A DNA stretch of 36,512 nucleotides, taken from Sulfurimonas sp. GTDB taxonomy: Bacteria; Campylobacterota; Campylobacteria; Campylobacterales; Sulfurimonadaceae. Under the pieces are notes generated by a model, which did no database searches, was not told the DNA's origin, and saw nothing but the letters and a program-made list of their open reading frames with translations. A program made the position numbers and the translations under genes. Below, in pieces: positions 16,862 through 25,070 of this stretch; position 1 is the first letter of the stretch, and each line of letters begins with the position of its first letter. The DNA lies in the NCBI GenBank assembly GCA_027064045.1, contig JAMOQK010000055.1, positions 1 through 36,512 of the forward strand. Direction: 5' to 3'.

Positions 16862-19030
16862 TTATTCTATTGTGATAGAACCCATCACTTCAAAAGTGGC
16901 ACTTGAGTCTATTTCTGCGTGTGAAAGAACTACAACATCTAGTGAAAATCTCTCAAAAATTTCTGCTATACCACGGCGTAACTGTGGATCAACTATAACA
17001 ATAACCGGTGAAACACCTTTTTGTAAAAGTTCAGCTGCTTTGGTACTTGTTGCTTGTATGAGTGCATTTATCTCCCCTACATTTAGAGTTAGATTTCTTA
17101 CACCGTCTTGCTCATGAGATTTTTCCAACATCATCTGTTCTGAGTTTGTATCAAAAGTTAATAATCTTATAGTACCATCCTCACCAGTGTACATTTGGGT
17201 TATAACACGAGATAGTTTAGCTCTAACTTGTTCAGTTATAAGCTCAACATTTTTTGTATATTCAGCTATATCTGCTATGGTTTCTAATATACTTAGCATA
17301 TCTTTTAGAGGTATTTTCTCATGTAAGAGTGATTTTAAGACTCTTTGGATAAGTCCAATATTTGCTACTTTTAATACATCATCCACAATAACAGGGAAAT
17401 CATTTTTGATTTTATCCATAAGTGTTTGCACCTCTTGACGAGTTATAAGGTCTTCAGCATTTCGTTTTACAAGTTCACTCATATGTGTGGAAATAACAGT
17501 AGCAGGGTCAACAACTGTATATCCATTTATGATGGCATCTTCTTTTTGTTCTGGAGAAATCCAAAGAGCATCTAATCCAAAAGCAGGTTCTTTTGTGCTT
17601 TGACCTTGTATCTCTCCTGTAGCCATTCCACTATCCATTGCTAAAAATTTATCAGGCATGATTGTACCTTCACCAATGGGGATACCTTTTAGCAAAATCT
17701 GATATTGTTGAGGTTGTAGATGTAAGTTGTCCCGTATCCTTACCTGAGGGATTAAAAAACCATAATCTGATGCTATTTTTCTTCTCATAGAACGGATGCG
17801 TTCTAGTAAATCACCACCTTGGGAACTATCTGCTAAACGGATTAGTTGATAACCAAGAGTAAGCTCAAGCATATCAACTTTAAGTATATCTTCTAAGGCA
17901 GCTTGTTCCTCTTGTGCTATCTCTTCGTTTGATTTTTGTGGCTTTTTAGTAGCTTTTTCTTTCTCTTGTTTTTCTAAATCTTTTTTACTTAATATGTTGT
18001 TTACATCAAGTATGCTTAGCTCACCTCTTTCATATTTATATATAGACCAACCAAGAACTCCAAAAAGTATCCCTACAAAACCCATAGATGCAGTTGGAAG
18101 ACCTGGCACAAGTGCAAAAAGTATCATGATGAAGCCAACAATCATCATGATTTTTGCATTTCCTATCATCTGATTTATAGTACCTTCTGCAAAATTATCT
18201 CCATCACCAGAAGAACGAGTTATCATGATACCAGTTGCAGTAGAGATGATAAGAGCAGGGATTTGACTTACTAAACCATCACCAATTGTTAGAAGTGTAA
18301 ATGTTGCTGCACTATTGCTAACACTCATATCATGTTGAAAAACACCAATAAGAAATCCACCAATGATATTTATAAGTGTGATGATGATACCTGCAACAGC
18401 ATCACCTTTTACAAATTTACTAGAACCATCCATCGCTCCGTAGAAGTTAGCATCTTGGAGTATCTCTGCACGGCGTTGTTTTGCCTCAGCATCATCAATT
18501 AGACCAGCATTTAGGTCAGCATCAACTGCCATCTGTTTACCAGGCATAGAGTCAAGTGTAAAACGAGCAGCTACCTCTGCAACCCTAGTTGAACCTTTTG
18601 TGATAACCATAAAGTTTATAAGCACCAAGATAGCAAAGACTATGATACCTATAACAAAGTTACCACCAACAACAAAATCACCAAAACTCGTGATGATGGT
18701 ACTTACAGCTTCTGGACCATTTTGCCCATTACTTAAAATCATCCTTGTTGTAGCGATATTTAGTGAAAGCCTAAATAGTGTAAGGATTAGTATGAGTGTT
18801 GGAAAGGTTGTTAGGTCTGTTGGTTTTGGAACATACAAAGATATGAGTAATATTAAAACTGCCAATGCCATTGAAACAGTTAGTAAAACATCAAGTATGC
18901 TAGATGGTAGAGGGACAATGATGATGGCTAAAATAGCCATTACAAATATAACTACACTTAAATCTTTTTGTCCAAGAAGAAAGTTTAGAGTTGTACCAAT
19001 CTGCTGTCTAACAGTAAGCTTTTTTGCCAA
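16862..19030 (-). CDS. flhA: Flagellar export gate protein FlhA
   Basis: The large inner-membrane component of the flagellar type III export apparatus, 722 residues. The first ~330 residues hold eight hydrophobic helices with the conserved loop [20 protein letters not shown] and DADLNAGLI of the FHIPEP family. The remaining half is the soluble export-substrate docking domain ([28 protein letters not shown]). The start is TTG 19030, with AGGA upstream and no ATG or GTG available before an in-frame stop. An Rrf2 regulator gene lies 19 bases upstream and rpsO beyond it in the other direction, an arrangement that I recall as conserved in Campylobacter. The gene is separate from flgH in this window. 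Confidence 0.97.
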   Translation of the reverse strand: MAKKLTVRQQIGTTLNFLLGQKDLSVVIFVMAILAIIIVPLPSSILDVLLTVSMALAVLILLISLYVPKPTDLTTFPTLILILTLFRLSLNIATTRMILSNGQNGPEAVSTIITSFGDFVVGGNFVIGIIVFAILVLINFMVITKGSTRVAEVAARFTLDSMPGKQMAVDADLNAGLIDDAEAKQRRAEILQDANFYGAMDGSSKFVKGDAVAGIIITLINIIGGFLIGVFQHDMSVSNSAATFTLLTIGDGLVSQIPALIISTATGIMITRSSGDGDNFAEGTINQMIGNAKIMMIVGFIMILFALVPGLPTASMGFVGILFGVLGWSIYKYERGELSILDVNNILSKKDLEKQEKEKATKKPQKSNEEIAQEEQAALEDILKVDMLELTLGYQLIRLADSSQGGDLLERIRSMRRKIASDYGFLIPQVRIRDNLHLQPQQYQILLKGIPIGEGTIMPDKFLAMDSGMATGEIQGQSTKEPAFGLDALWISPEQKEDAIINGYTVVDPATVISTHMSELVKRNAEDLITRQEVQTLMDKIKNDFPVIVDDVLKVANIGLIQRVLKSLLHEKIPLKDMLSILETIADIAEYTKNVELITEQVRAKLSRVITQMYTGEDGTIRLLTFDTNSEQMMLEKSHEQDGVRNLTLNVGEINALIQATSTKAAELLQKGVSPVIVIVDPQLRRGIAEIFERFSLDVVVLSHAEIDSSATFEVMGSITIE

Positions 19031-19049
19031 AAAAAATCCTATCTTTACA

Positions 19050-19451
19050 CTATTCTAAAATATCAGCTAAAGTTAATTCAGATAAAAATATATCAATTTT
19101 ACCTTGAAGTTTATTTAAAAATGGCCATAGTGAGCATAATGAAGCTCTTGAAGACGGGCAAGATGTTATGGATGGTGAACAGTCAAAAACTGCTGGAGCT
19201 TTCCCTTCAACAGAGGACATAACTTGTAGCATGTTTATGTCTTTTGGGTCTTGAATGAGTACAAAACCTCCATTTACACCTTTATAAGATTTTAAAATTC
19301 CATTTTTAGCTAAAGTTTGTAGTATTTTTGCTAAAAAACTTTTAGGAATTGAAAGTTCAGTGGAGAGTGTTTCGCTATCCATCGGAGAATCTGCTTTTGA
19401 TAAAACGATTAGAGAGAGTATTGCATATTCACTAGCACGGGTTATTAACAT
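19050..19451 (-). CDS. Rrf2-family transcriptional regulator with three cysteines
   Basis: A 133-residue winged-helix regulator. The N-terminus ([14 protein letters not shown]) and the recognition region ([19 protein letters not shown]) followed by the wing ([11 protein letters not shown]) are typical Rrf2. Three cysteines follow in the pattern C-x6-C-x7-C (~92-107) before [10 protein letters not shown], at the place where IscR and NsrR bind an iron-sulfur cluster. Cluster binding is therefore likely, but spacing differs slightly from IscR (C-x5-C-x5-C). It could sense iron-sulfur status, oxygen or nitric oxide. Its own promoter lies just upstream. It is probably cotranscribed with flhA. Confidence 0.92.
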   Translation of the reverse strand: MLITRASEYAILSLIVLSKADSPMDSETLSTELSIPKSFLAKILQTLAKNGILKSYKGVNGGFVLIQDPKDINMLQVMSSVEGKAPAVFDCSPSITSCPSSRASLCSLWPFLNKLQGKIDIFLSELTLADILE

Positions 19452-19482
19452 TATAGTTCTTTGTATTTTAAAATTTATCTAA

Positions 19483-19488
19483 ATTATA
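19483..19488 (-). promoter_or_regulatory. -10 box TATAAT for Rrf2 regulator and flhA
   Basis: The minus strand reads TTTAGATATAATTTAG, 31 bases before the ATG at 19451. The box lies 45 bases from the plus-strand rpsO -10, so the two divergent promoters share this spacer. Confidence 0.55.
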
Positions 19489-19509
19489 TCTAAAGAAGTT
19501 GAATTTATG

Positions 19510-19538
19510 TTGTAAATGAGGAAGAAAATGGGTATAAT
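19510..19538 (+). promoter_or_regulatory. rpsO promoter, TTGTAA-17-TATAAT
   Basis: TTGTAA at 19510-19515 and TATAAT at 19533-19538 are separated by 17 bases, the best full sigma-70-type promoter in the window. Transcription should start near 19545, leaving a leader of about 57 bases before rpsO. Confidence 0.65.
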
Positions 19539-19601
19539 CTCGCTTCAACTTTACATCATGGTGTGTAAATGTTAGATTATTATACCATTCAGGAGGCTAT
19601 T

Positions 19602-19877
19602 ATGGCTTTAGATTCGGCTAAAAAACAAGAAATTGTTGCAAAATACGGACGCAATGAAAATGACACTGGTTCAAGTGAAGTTCAGATTGCATTATTAACA
19701 GAAAGAATTTCAGAACTTACTGAACACTTAAAAACTTTCAAAAAAGATCACGCTTCAAGACTTGGTCTATTAAAATTGGTTGGTCAAAGACGCCGTCTTA
19801 TGAAGTACTTCAAAAGAACTCAAAAAGAGGCTTACAACAAACTAGTTTCAGATTTAGGTATTAGAGATAATATCTAG
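19602..19877 (+). CDS. rpsO: 30S ribosomal protein S15
   Basis: Ribosomal small-subunit protein that binds 16S rRNA helix junctions early in assembly. Ninety-one residues from the chosen start, close to the family's usual 89. The conserved core is [17 protein letters not shown], then [18 protein letters not shown] and [11 protein letters not shown]. The start is ATG 19602 because AGGAGG stands six bases before it; the longer frame from 19569 would add eleven residues without homology. It has its own promoter and is followed by a hairpin terminator, so it is a single-gene unit. S15 often represses its own mRNA, but I see no specific operator here. Confidence 0.98.
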   Translation: MALDSAKKQEIVAKYGRNENDTGSSEVQIALLTERISELTEHLKTFKKDHASRLGLLKLVGQRRRLMKYFKRTQKEAYNKLVSDLGIRDNI

Positions 19878-19887
19878 TTTTTTTCTT

Positions 19888-19910
19888 AACTAAGCCTTTT
19901 TGGCTTAGTT
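19888..19910. terminator. Bidirectional terminator between rpsO and kdsB
   Basis: AACTAAGCC (19888-19896) pairs perfectly with GGCTTAGTT (19902-19910) around a five-T loop. The plus side continues GTTCTTTATA, and the minus side runs into AAGAAAAAAAC, read in that direction as a T-poor tail. It sits between the two convergent stop codons. Confidence 0.75.
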
Positions 19911-19915
19911 GTTCT

Positions 19916-20632
19916 TTATAAAAAAATCTCAACTGCTCTTTTTAAATCTTCTTTCGTATCTATTCCAAAACCTGTACTTGCTACTTTTACCATTGTAATT
20001 TTTTTAGCATGATAGATAGCTCTAAGTTGCTCTAGTCCTTCTATATCTTCCATTGGTGCATCATCAAGGTTGCAAAACTCTTTTAAACTTTTTTTGCTAA
20101 ATCCATAGATGCCTATGTGACCAAAATAAGTTGCTGTTCCACTTCTGTTGTATGGTATGAGTGAACGGGAAAAATAGATAGCATTATGGTTGTCATCTAA
20201 AACTACTTTTACCAAGTTTGGATCTTGTGCTGCCTCATTATTTATGGCATTATAACAACTTCCCATAATAAATTCTTCTTTGTTCTTTTGAAGTTCTTGA
20301 AGTTTGCTCATCAGGGATTTAACAACGCTAGGTTCTATAAACGGTTCATCTGCTTGAACATTTATAATTATCTCATCATCATTAAGATTTAGGATATTTG
20401 CACATTCATGGATACGGTCTGTCCCACTTTTGTGTGTTTTGGAAGTTAGCATAGCTTCTATACCATGTTTTTGGCATGTGGAGATGATGAGTTCATCATC
20501 AGCTGCAACTACAACTCTATCAAGATGTGCAACTCTTTTTGCAGTTCTTACCACCATTGGCAAACCACCTATATCTGCTAGTACTTTTTGTGGAAATCTT
20601 GTTGAAGCTAATCGTGCGGGGATAATAATCAT
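19916..20632 (-). CDS. kdsB: 3-deoxy-manno-octulosonate cytidylyltransferase KdsB
   Basis: Activates Kdo with CTP to CMP-Kdo for lipopolysaccharide core synthesis. 238 residues, near the family's usual ~245. The CTP-binding N-terminus (IIIPARLASTRFPQKVL) and GGLPMVVRT, then HKSGTDRIHE and INVQADEPFI are all characteristic, as is the C-terminal HIGIYGFSK. The start ATG 20632 has no strong ribosome site. A minus-strand -10 box lies 30 bases upstream. One CCACATGCCA copy encodes Ser-Thr-Cys-Gln around residue 51-54. Confidence 0.97.
   Translation of the reverse strand: MIIIPARLASTRFPQKVLADIGGLPMVVRTAKRVAHLDRVVVAADDELIISTCQKHGIEAMLTSKTHKSGTDRIHECANILNLNDDEIIINVQADEPFIEPSVVKSLMSKLQELQKNKEEFIMGSCYNAINNEAAQDPNLVKVVLDDNHNAIYFSRSLIPYNRSGTATYFGHIGIYGFSKKSLKEFCNLDDAPMEDIEGLEQLRAIYHAKKITMVKVASTGFGIDTKEDLKRAVEIFL
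20472..20481 (-). repeat. CCACATGCCA 10-mer in kdsB
   Basis: Reads CTCCACATGCCAAAA on the minus strand; encodes Ser-Thr-Cys-Gln. Confidence 0.8.
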
Positions 20633-20650
20633 AGTTTAATGCCTTTAAGA

Positions 20651-20656
20651 TATAAT
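20651..20656 (+). promoter_or_regulatory. -10 box TATAAT for the methyltransferase-trpC operon
   Basis: The plus strand reads AGATATAATTACACC, 29 bases before the GTG at 20685. The expected start point, near 20663, falls inside the opposite kdsB -10 box. Confidence 0.55.
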
Positions 20657-20662
20657 TACACC

Positions 20663-20668
20663 ATTATA
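20663..20668 (-). promoter_or_regulatory. -10 box TATAAT for kdsB
   Basis: The minus strand reads GATATAATGG, 30 bases before the kdsB ATG. Its start point, near 20656, falls inside the plus-strand -10 box, so the two polymerases cannot bind together. Confidence 0.55.
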
Positions 20669-20684
20669 TCAAAAAGGTGTTTGA

Positions 20685-21380
20685 GTGCTTCTTTATCAGC
20701 CACAAGAGGGTTATTGTTATAACAGTGACTCTGTGTTTTTATCTGATTTTATAAACTTTTTTAAACCAAAAGGCAGAGTGCTTGATGTAGGTGCCGGTTG
20801 TGGAATAGTTGGGCTGTTGGTGGCTCGTGAGAATTTACAAGTACAACTTGAAGCAGTTGAAAAACAAGATATTTTTGTAGAGTATGCAACTATAAATGCA
20901 AGGGTAAATAAGATACCATACAAGATACACCATAAAAGTTTTTTAGAACTTGATGAAGAGATAAAATATGACTATATCATCTCAAATCCACCTTTTTATC
21001 CAGAGGGTGCTACAAAAAGTAGTAACGAGATGTTATCCATAGCTAGATATAATGCCAACTTACCATTAGATGATTTTTTTAAAAAAGTATCGAGAGTTTT
21101 GAAACCAAATTCACACTTTATATTTTGCTATGATGCTTCCCAATTTGGGCTTATTTGCAGTGAATTAGACAGAGTAAAAATGCGAGTTGTAGATGTACAG
21201 TTTATCCATCCAAAGATAGATAGAAAAGCATCTTTGGTTATGATACATGCACGAAATGGTTCAAAATCTCTTATGAAAGTTTGGGAACCATTTATAAGTT
21301 TTGATGGTAATGATTTTTCAAAAAAAGCACAAGAGATTTATAAAAAAGCTTCAACACAGAGTATAAAATGTCAAATATAA
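20685..21380 (+). CDS. SAM-dependent methyltransferase, TrmN6/YfiC-like
   Basis: A 231-residue Rossmann-fold methyltransferase. The SAM motif I is VLDVGAGCGIVGLLVA (~35-50), the acidic end of strand 2 is LEAVEKQ, and the catalytic motif is IISNPPFYPEG, the NPPF/Y signature of N6-adenine and N5-glutamine methyltransferases. The N-terminal QPQEGYCYNSDSVFLSDF matches the TrmN6 group, which methylates A37 of tRNA-Val; that substrate is inferred. The start is GTG 20685, with AAGGTG five bases upstream. It overlaps the next gene by 13 bases and heads a four-gene operon. Confidence 0.85.
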   Translation: MLLYQPQEGYCYNSDSVFLSDFINFFKPKGRVLDVGAGCGIVGLLVARENLQVQLEAVEKQDIFVEYATINARVNKIPYKIHHKSFLELDEEIKYDYIISNPPFYPEGATKSSNEMLSIARYNANLPLDDFFKKVSRVLKPNSHFIFCYDASQFGLICSELDRVKMRVVDVQFIHPKIDRKASLVMIHARNGSKSLMKVWEPFISFDGNDFSKKAQEIYKKASTQSIKCQI

Positions 21381-21757
21381 TAAAAAAAGATGGATATTCT
21401 TACAGTTTTGATGCCTCAGCATGTTCCACATGCCAAGGTAGATGTTGTACGGGTGAGAGTGGCTACATATATGTAACAAAAAGTGAGATTGAAAAAATTG
21501 CCGAGTTACTTGGATGTGAAGTTAGAGAATTTGTATCTAAATATCTATTTAAGAAGATGTATAAGTATAGTATAAAAGAGATAAAGTATAATGACTCTTA
21601 TGAATGTATCTTTTATGATAGAGAGTCAAATGGTTGTAAAATTTATGACGCAAGACCAACTCAGTGTAAAACTTTTCCATTTTGGGATTATTATAAAACA
21701 AGAGTTGAAGAGTTAAAATTAGAATGTCCGGGGATAATAGAAAATGAAAATGTTTAA
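21368..21757 (+). CDS. YkgJ-family cysteine cluster protein
   Basis: A 129-residue protein with the zinc/iron-chelating cysteine motif of the YkgJ/UPF0153 family: an N-terminal cluster CSTCQGRCC and a C-terminal cluster (C-x10-C in YECIFYDRESNGC, then IYDARPTQCKTFPFW). The family's biochemical role is unknown to me; members are thought to bind Fe or Zn. It overlaps the upstream methyltransferase by 13 bases and the downstream lipoprotein by 14. A CCACATGCCA copy encodes the Ser-Thr-Cys-Gln of the first cluster. Confidence 0.9.
   Translation: MSNIIKKDGYSYSFDASACSTCQGRCCTGESGYIYVTKSEIEKIAELLGCEVREFVSKYLFKKMYKYSIKEIKYNDSYECIFYDRESNGCKIYDARPTQCKTFPFWDYYKTRVEELKLECPGIIENENV
21426..21435 (+). repeat. 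CCACATGCCA 10-mer in YkgJ-like gene
   Basis: Reads TTCCACATGCCAAGG; encodes Ser-Thr-Cys-Gln within the first cysteine cluster. Confidence 0.8.
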
Positions 21758-23021
21758 AATATTTTTTTATTTGGTTTTAGTGTTGATTTTTAGTGGTTGT
21801 ATTGGTGATGTAAAACCACAGATAAAGCCAAATCAAAAGGCATTTGCTCAAGAAGACTCTTATATACTTTTTGCTTTGAGAGCTGAAGAGATTAGGGATT
21901 ATAAAAGTGCTTCAAAACTTTTTGAGAAACTTTATGAAAAATCTAAAAAGAAAGAGTATCTTTATCGTTATTTGGAAAATTCTATAGCTGCTAAAGAAAA
22001 TGAAAAGGTGATTAAAAAAGTTGATGAGATAACACAGGGAAAAATAGATGATTTTACTTTAATCCGTATAAAAATTGTTGCGTTATTGCAGATGCAAAAG
22101 TTTGTAGAAGCTAAAAATTTGGCTTTAAAGCTTGTAACAGTTTCAAAAGGGGTTGATGATTATATTTTACTAAGTGATATGTATATAAAATTGAAAAAAT
22201 ACAACACAGCTTTAAAGTATCTTGAGAGTGCATATATAAGAAATTATAATGAAAAAATACTTGATAAGATGTCTATAATCCTTTATGTAAATCTTCAGAG
22301 AAAAAAAGATGCCATAGCTCAGCTTGAAACACATACAAGAATTCATGGGTGTTCAAAGCTAATATGTATGAGACTTATAAGCTTTTACAGTGATGAAAAT
22401 AATGTGGATGGACTTTTGTCAACTTATCTTAGATTGTATTCTTTAAATAAAAATGAAAAAATAGCAAAAAGAATTGTACAAATATATGGGTATAAAAAAG
22501 AGTATGTGAAACTGATGAATTTTTTAGATGAGAGTGGCAGTAATGATAATATATTGTTACAATTGTATATAAATTCTAAAAACTATAAAAAAGCATCACT
22601 TTTAGCTTATAAATTATATAAAAAAACTGCTGATATTAATTATTTGGGACAGAGTGCTATTTATGATTATGAAAGTGTAAAAAATAAAAATGATAAATCT
22701 ATGCAAAAAAGGGTCATCAAGAGACTAAAAAAAGTTGTTAAAGTAGAGAAAAATCCAATCTACTTAAACTATCTTGGGTATCTTTTAATAGACCATAAGA
22801 TAGATATAAAAAGTGGTATGAACTATGTGAGAAAAGCTTTAAAGATAGAGCCAGAGAGTGCTTTTTATCTTGATTCACTGGCTTGGGGATATTACAGGTT
22901 AAAAAATTGTAAAAAAGCATATAAAATTATGAAAAAAGTAAGAACTCTCAAGGGTGGAGATGATAAAGAGGTTATCTCACATATGAAACAAATTAAAAAA
23001 TGCAGGAATAAAAAAAGATGA
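21744..23021 (+). CDS. TPR-repeat lipoprotein
   Basis: A 425-residue secreted lipoprotein. The signal peptide ends in the lipobox LIFSGC with acylation at Cys19 (Cys17 if translation starts at ATG 21750). The rest is a string of amphipathic helix pairs typical of tetratricopeptide repeats: [19 protein letters not shown] near the N-terminus, [16 protein letters not shown] in the middle, and [19 protein letters not shown] followed by [12 protein letters not shown] near the C-terminus. The last pair resembles the canonical TPR consensus best. TPR proteins scaffold protein complexes; no partner is evident. It overlaps the YkgJ-like gene and ends in ATGA with trpC. Confidence 0.87.
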   Translation: MKMFKIFFYLVLVLIFSGCIGDVKPQIKPNQKAFAQEDSYILFALRAEEIRDYKSASKLFEKLYEKSKKKEYLYRYLENSIAAKENEKVIKKVDEITQGKIDDFTLIRIKIVALLQMQKFVEAKNLALKLVTVSKGVDDYILLSDMYIKLKKYNTALKYLESAYIRNYNEKILDKMSIILYVNLQRKKDAIAQLETHTRIHGCSKLICMRLISFYSDENNVDGLLSTYLRLYSLNKNEKIAKRIVQIYGYKKEYVKLMNFLDESGSNDNILLQLYINSKNYKKASLLAYKLYKKTADINYLGQSAIYDYESVKNKNDKSMQKRVIKRLKKVVKVEKNPIYLNYLGYLLIDHKIDIKSGMNYVRKALKIEPESAFYLDSLAWGYYRLKNCKKAYKIMKKVRTLKGGDDKEVISHMKQIKKCRNKKR

Positions 23022-23803
23022 TTTTAGATGATATTATAAAAAAAACAAGAGAAGATGTAGTAAAAAGGGAAAAAAAGTATTCACTTGATTGGTTAGGTCG
23101 TTCACTCGCTTACAATGCTAGAGCGCCAAGAGATGTTTTTGAATACCTAAGAGCTACTGAGGATGATCCATATAGAATTATTTCTGAAGTAAAAAAAGCT
23201 TCCCCTTCAAAAGGTGTTATAAGGGAAAATTTTGACCCACTGGCCATAGCTCAAAATTATGAAAAAGGTGGTGCAAGTGCTATCTCTATCTTGACTGAAC
23301 CACACTTTTTTCAAGGTTCTTTGGATTATCTTGCTGAGATTAGAAGGTATGTTGGAATTCCACTTTTAAGAAAAGATTTTATAGTTACAAAATATCAGAT
23401 AGTTGAAGCACTTGTGTATGGAGCAGATTTTATCCTCTTAATCGCTGCAGCACTGTCTAAAAAAGAGTTAAAAGAGTTACTTGCATACACAAGGCATTTA
23501 GGTATGGAAGCACTTGTTGAGGTTCATAACAAAACAGACCTTACAAAAGCTATCTATGCTGGTAGTGACATCATAGGGATAAATCATAGAAATCTAAAAA
23601 CTTTTGAGATGGATATGAACCTTTGTTATGATTTAATTCCGATGATTCCAAACGGAAAAATAATTGTAGCTGAGAGTGGGATTTATGAGCATGGACAACT
23701 TGAAGATTTAAGTAAAGCTGGAGTGGATGCGTTCTTGGTTGGTGAGTCTTTGATGCGTCAAGAAGATGAAGCCGAAGCTCTTAGAAAATTAAAATTTGGT
23801 TGA
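23018..23803 (+). CDS. trpC: Indole-3-glycerol phosphate synthase TrpC
   Basis: Catalyses ring closure of CdRP to indole-3-glycerol phosphate in tryptophan synthesis. 261 residues, the family's usual size for the monofunctional enzyme. The TIM-barrel motifs are [15 protein letters not shown] (the phosphate and catalytic lysine region), [49 protein letters not shown] and VAESGI near the end, with FLVGESLMR closing the phosphate site. The ATG overlaps the preceding stop (ATGA), so translation is coupled. The other trp genes are not here, so it is an isolated trp gene in an unrelated operon. Confidence 0.97.
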   Translation: MILDDIIKKTREDVVKREKKYSLDWLGRSLAYNARAPRDVFEYLRATEDDPYRIISEVKKASPSKGVIRENFDPLAIAQNYEKGGASAISILTEPHFFQGSLDYLAEIRRYVGIPLLRKDFIVTKYQIVEALVYGADFILLIAAALSKKELKELLAYTRHLGMEALVEVHNKTDLTKAIYAGSDIIGINHRNLKTFEMDMNLCYDLIPMIPNGKIIVAESGIYEHGQLEDLSKAGVDAFLVGESLMRQEDEAEALRKLKFG

Positions 23804-23807
23804 TACT

Positions 23808-23838
23808 TTGGCATGTGGAGATAAAACCCACATGCCAA
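23808..23838. terminator. Inverted pair of CCACATGCCA between trpC and the GatB/YqeY gene
   Basis: TTGGCATGTGG (23808-23818) pairs exactly with CCACATGCCAA (23828-23838) around a 9-base loop. It lies 4 bases after the trpC stop and 6 before the end of the opposing gene. It is a second, independently flanked copy of the arrangement at 2991-3025. The plus side is followed by GAAGTTTTATG, only a weak T-tract. Confidence 0.7.
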
Positions 23839-23844
23839 GAAGTT

Positions 23845-24288
23845 TTATGCTAAAAGTGTTTTAACACACTCATTTATTCTTTTTCCATCAGCTTTTCCTG
23901 CTAACTCTTTTGAAGCCATTCCCATAACTTTTCCCATATCTTTCATGGTTGAAGCACCAACTTTTTGGATAATCTCTTTTAGAGCGTTTGAAAGTTCATC
24001 ATCACTTAATTGAGCAGGTAGATAAGGCTCATAAACAGCTATTTCATCTAACTCTATTTGCATTAAATCATCACGACCAGCTTCTTTATACTGAGTTGCT
24101 GCATCATTTCTGCTTTTTACCTGTTTTTGGATGATTTTTATAACATCATCATCGCTTAAAACTTTTCGCTCATCAACTTCTATCTGTTTAAAAGCACTTG
24201 TAAGTAATCTTAGGGCATCTCTTTTTTTTGTATCTTTTGCTTTCATAGCATTTTTTACATCTTGGTTAATATCTTCTCGTAATGACAT
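23845..24288 (-). CDS. GatB/YqeY domain protein
   Basis: A 147-residue cytoplasmic protein of the YqeY family, whose fold matches the C-terminal tRNA-binding part of the amidotransferase subunit GatB. Typical motifs are the N-terminal MSLREDINQDVKNAMKAKD, then RDALRLLTSAFKQIEVDE, YKEAGRDDLMQIELDEI, YEPYLPAQLSDDEL and the C-terminal MGKVMGMASKELAGKADG. The role is not settled for the family; tRNA interaction is presumed. The longest frame adds 36 residues upstream, but AAGGAT precedes the ATG at 24288, which fits the family N-terminus. The flgH RpoN promoter begins 9 bases upstream of this start, in the divergent direction. Confidence 0.92.
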   Translation of the reverse strand: MSLREDINQDVKNAMKAKDTKKRDALRLLTSAFKQIEVDERKVLSDDDVIKIIQKQVKSRNDAATQYKEAGRDDLMQIELDEIAVYEPYLPAQLSDDELSNALKEIIQKVGASTMKDMGKVMGMASKELAGKADGKRINECVKTLLA

Positions 24289-24296
24289 TTTTATCC

Positions 24297-24313
24297 TTGG
24301 TACTATTTTTGCT
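24297..24313 (+). promoter_or_regulatory. RpoN (sigma-54) promoter of flgH
   Basis: TTGGTAC-TATTT-TTGCT fits the sigma-54 consensus with exactly 10 bases between the invariant GG (24299-24300) and GC (24311-24312). Transcription would start about 12 bases after GC, near 24324, giving a leader of about 24 bases before flgH. Campylobacterota hook and basal-body genes are known to be RpoN-dependent. Confidence 0.75.
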
Positions 24314-24347
24314 AGTATTATAACTAAATAATAATAAGAGACTACAA

Positions 24348-25070
24348 ATGATAAAAAAATGTTTATTACCACTTTTAGCTGTATATATCGTATCATTTTT
24401 TAGTGGATGTACTTCAGGTCTTAGTGATCCAGAGATAGATTTTAAGCCACCGGCATATGTTGAACAGATGCCAGCAAGGGAAGATAAAAAAGATTATACT
24501 TCTACTGGCAGTATATTTGGGCAGGGGGATAATCCACTCTTCTCAGACCATAAAGCGATGCATGTCAATGATATAGTTAGAGTTGTTATATCTGAAAATG
24601 CAAAAAGTTCCAGCAGTGCAGCAAAGCAGATAAGTGCTGATGATAGTTCTAACCTTGGTGGTGGAACATTTACTGGTAGTGGTAAAAATTCTACAGTTGA
24701 TTCTGTAGTTGGTAAATTGAACGGTATCTCCAATATAGGTTTTAATAGTTCATCAAAGAGTGCTTTTAAAGGTAAGGGCAGTGCCACAAAAGATGCTTCA
24801 TTCACCACAACAGTATCTGCAAGAGTTGTGAAAGTTTTAGAAAATGGTAACTATTTTATAGCTGGTAAAAGGGAAATCTTAGTAGATGAACAAAAACAGA
24901 TTATGCAACTTAGTGGGGTGATTCGTCCTTATGATATAGATCAGTATAATTCTATTGATTCTTCTAAGGTTAGTGATGCTAGAATATTGTATAAAACAGA
25001 GGGGGATGTAGATCGTGCAACAAAACAAGGATGGGGAACGAAAATTGTTCAAGCTGTGTGGCCTTTTTAG
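24348..25070 (+). CDS. flgH: Flagellar L-ring lipoprotein FlgH
   Basis: Outer-membrane ring protein that forms the rod bushing of the flagellar basal body. 240 residues, near the family norm. The lipobox is SFFSGC with acylation at Cys21. Family features are GSIFGQGDNPLFSDHKA, DIVRVVISENAKSSSSA and the C-terminal IRPYDIDQYNSIDSSKV and GWGTKIVQAVWPF. AAGAGA lies upstream of the ATG. A sigma-54 promoter sits 35 bases upstream. It overlaps the downstream gene, so the transglutaminase-like protein is made from the same transcript. The P-ring gene flgI is not adjacent. Confidence 0.97.
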   Translation: MIKKCLLPLLAVYIVSFFSGCTSGLSDPEIDFKPPAYVEQMPAREDKKDYTSTGSIFGQGDNPLFSDHKAMHVNDIVRVVISENAKSSSSAAKQISADDSSNLGGGTFTGSGKNSTVDSVVGKLNGISNIGFNSSSKSAFKGKGSATKDASFTTTVSARVVKVLENGNYFIAGKREILVDEQKQIMQLSGVIRPYDIDQYNSIDSSKVSDARILYKTEGDVDRATKQGWGTKIVQAVWPF

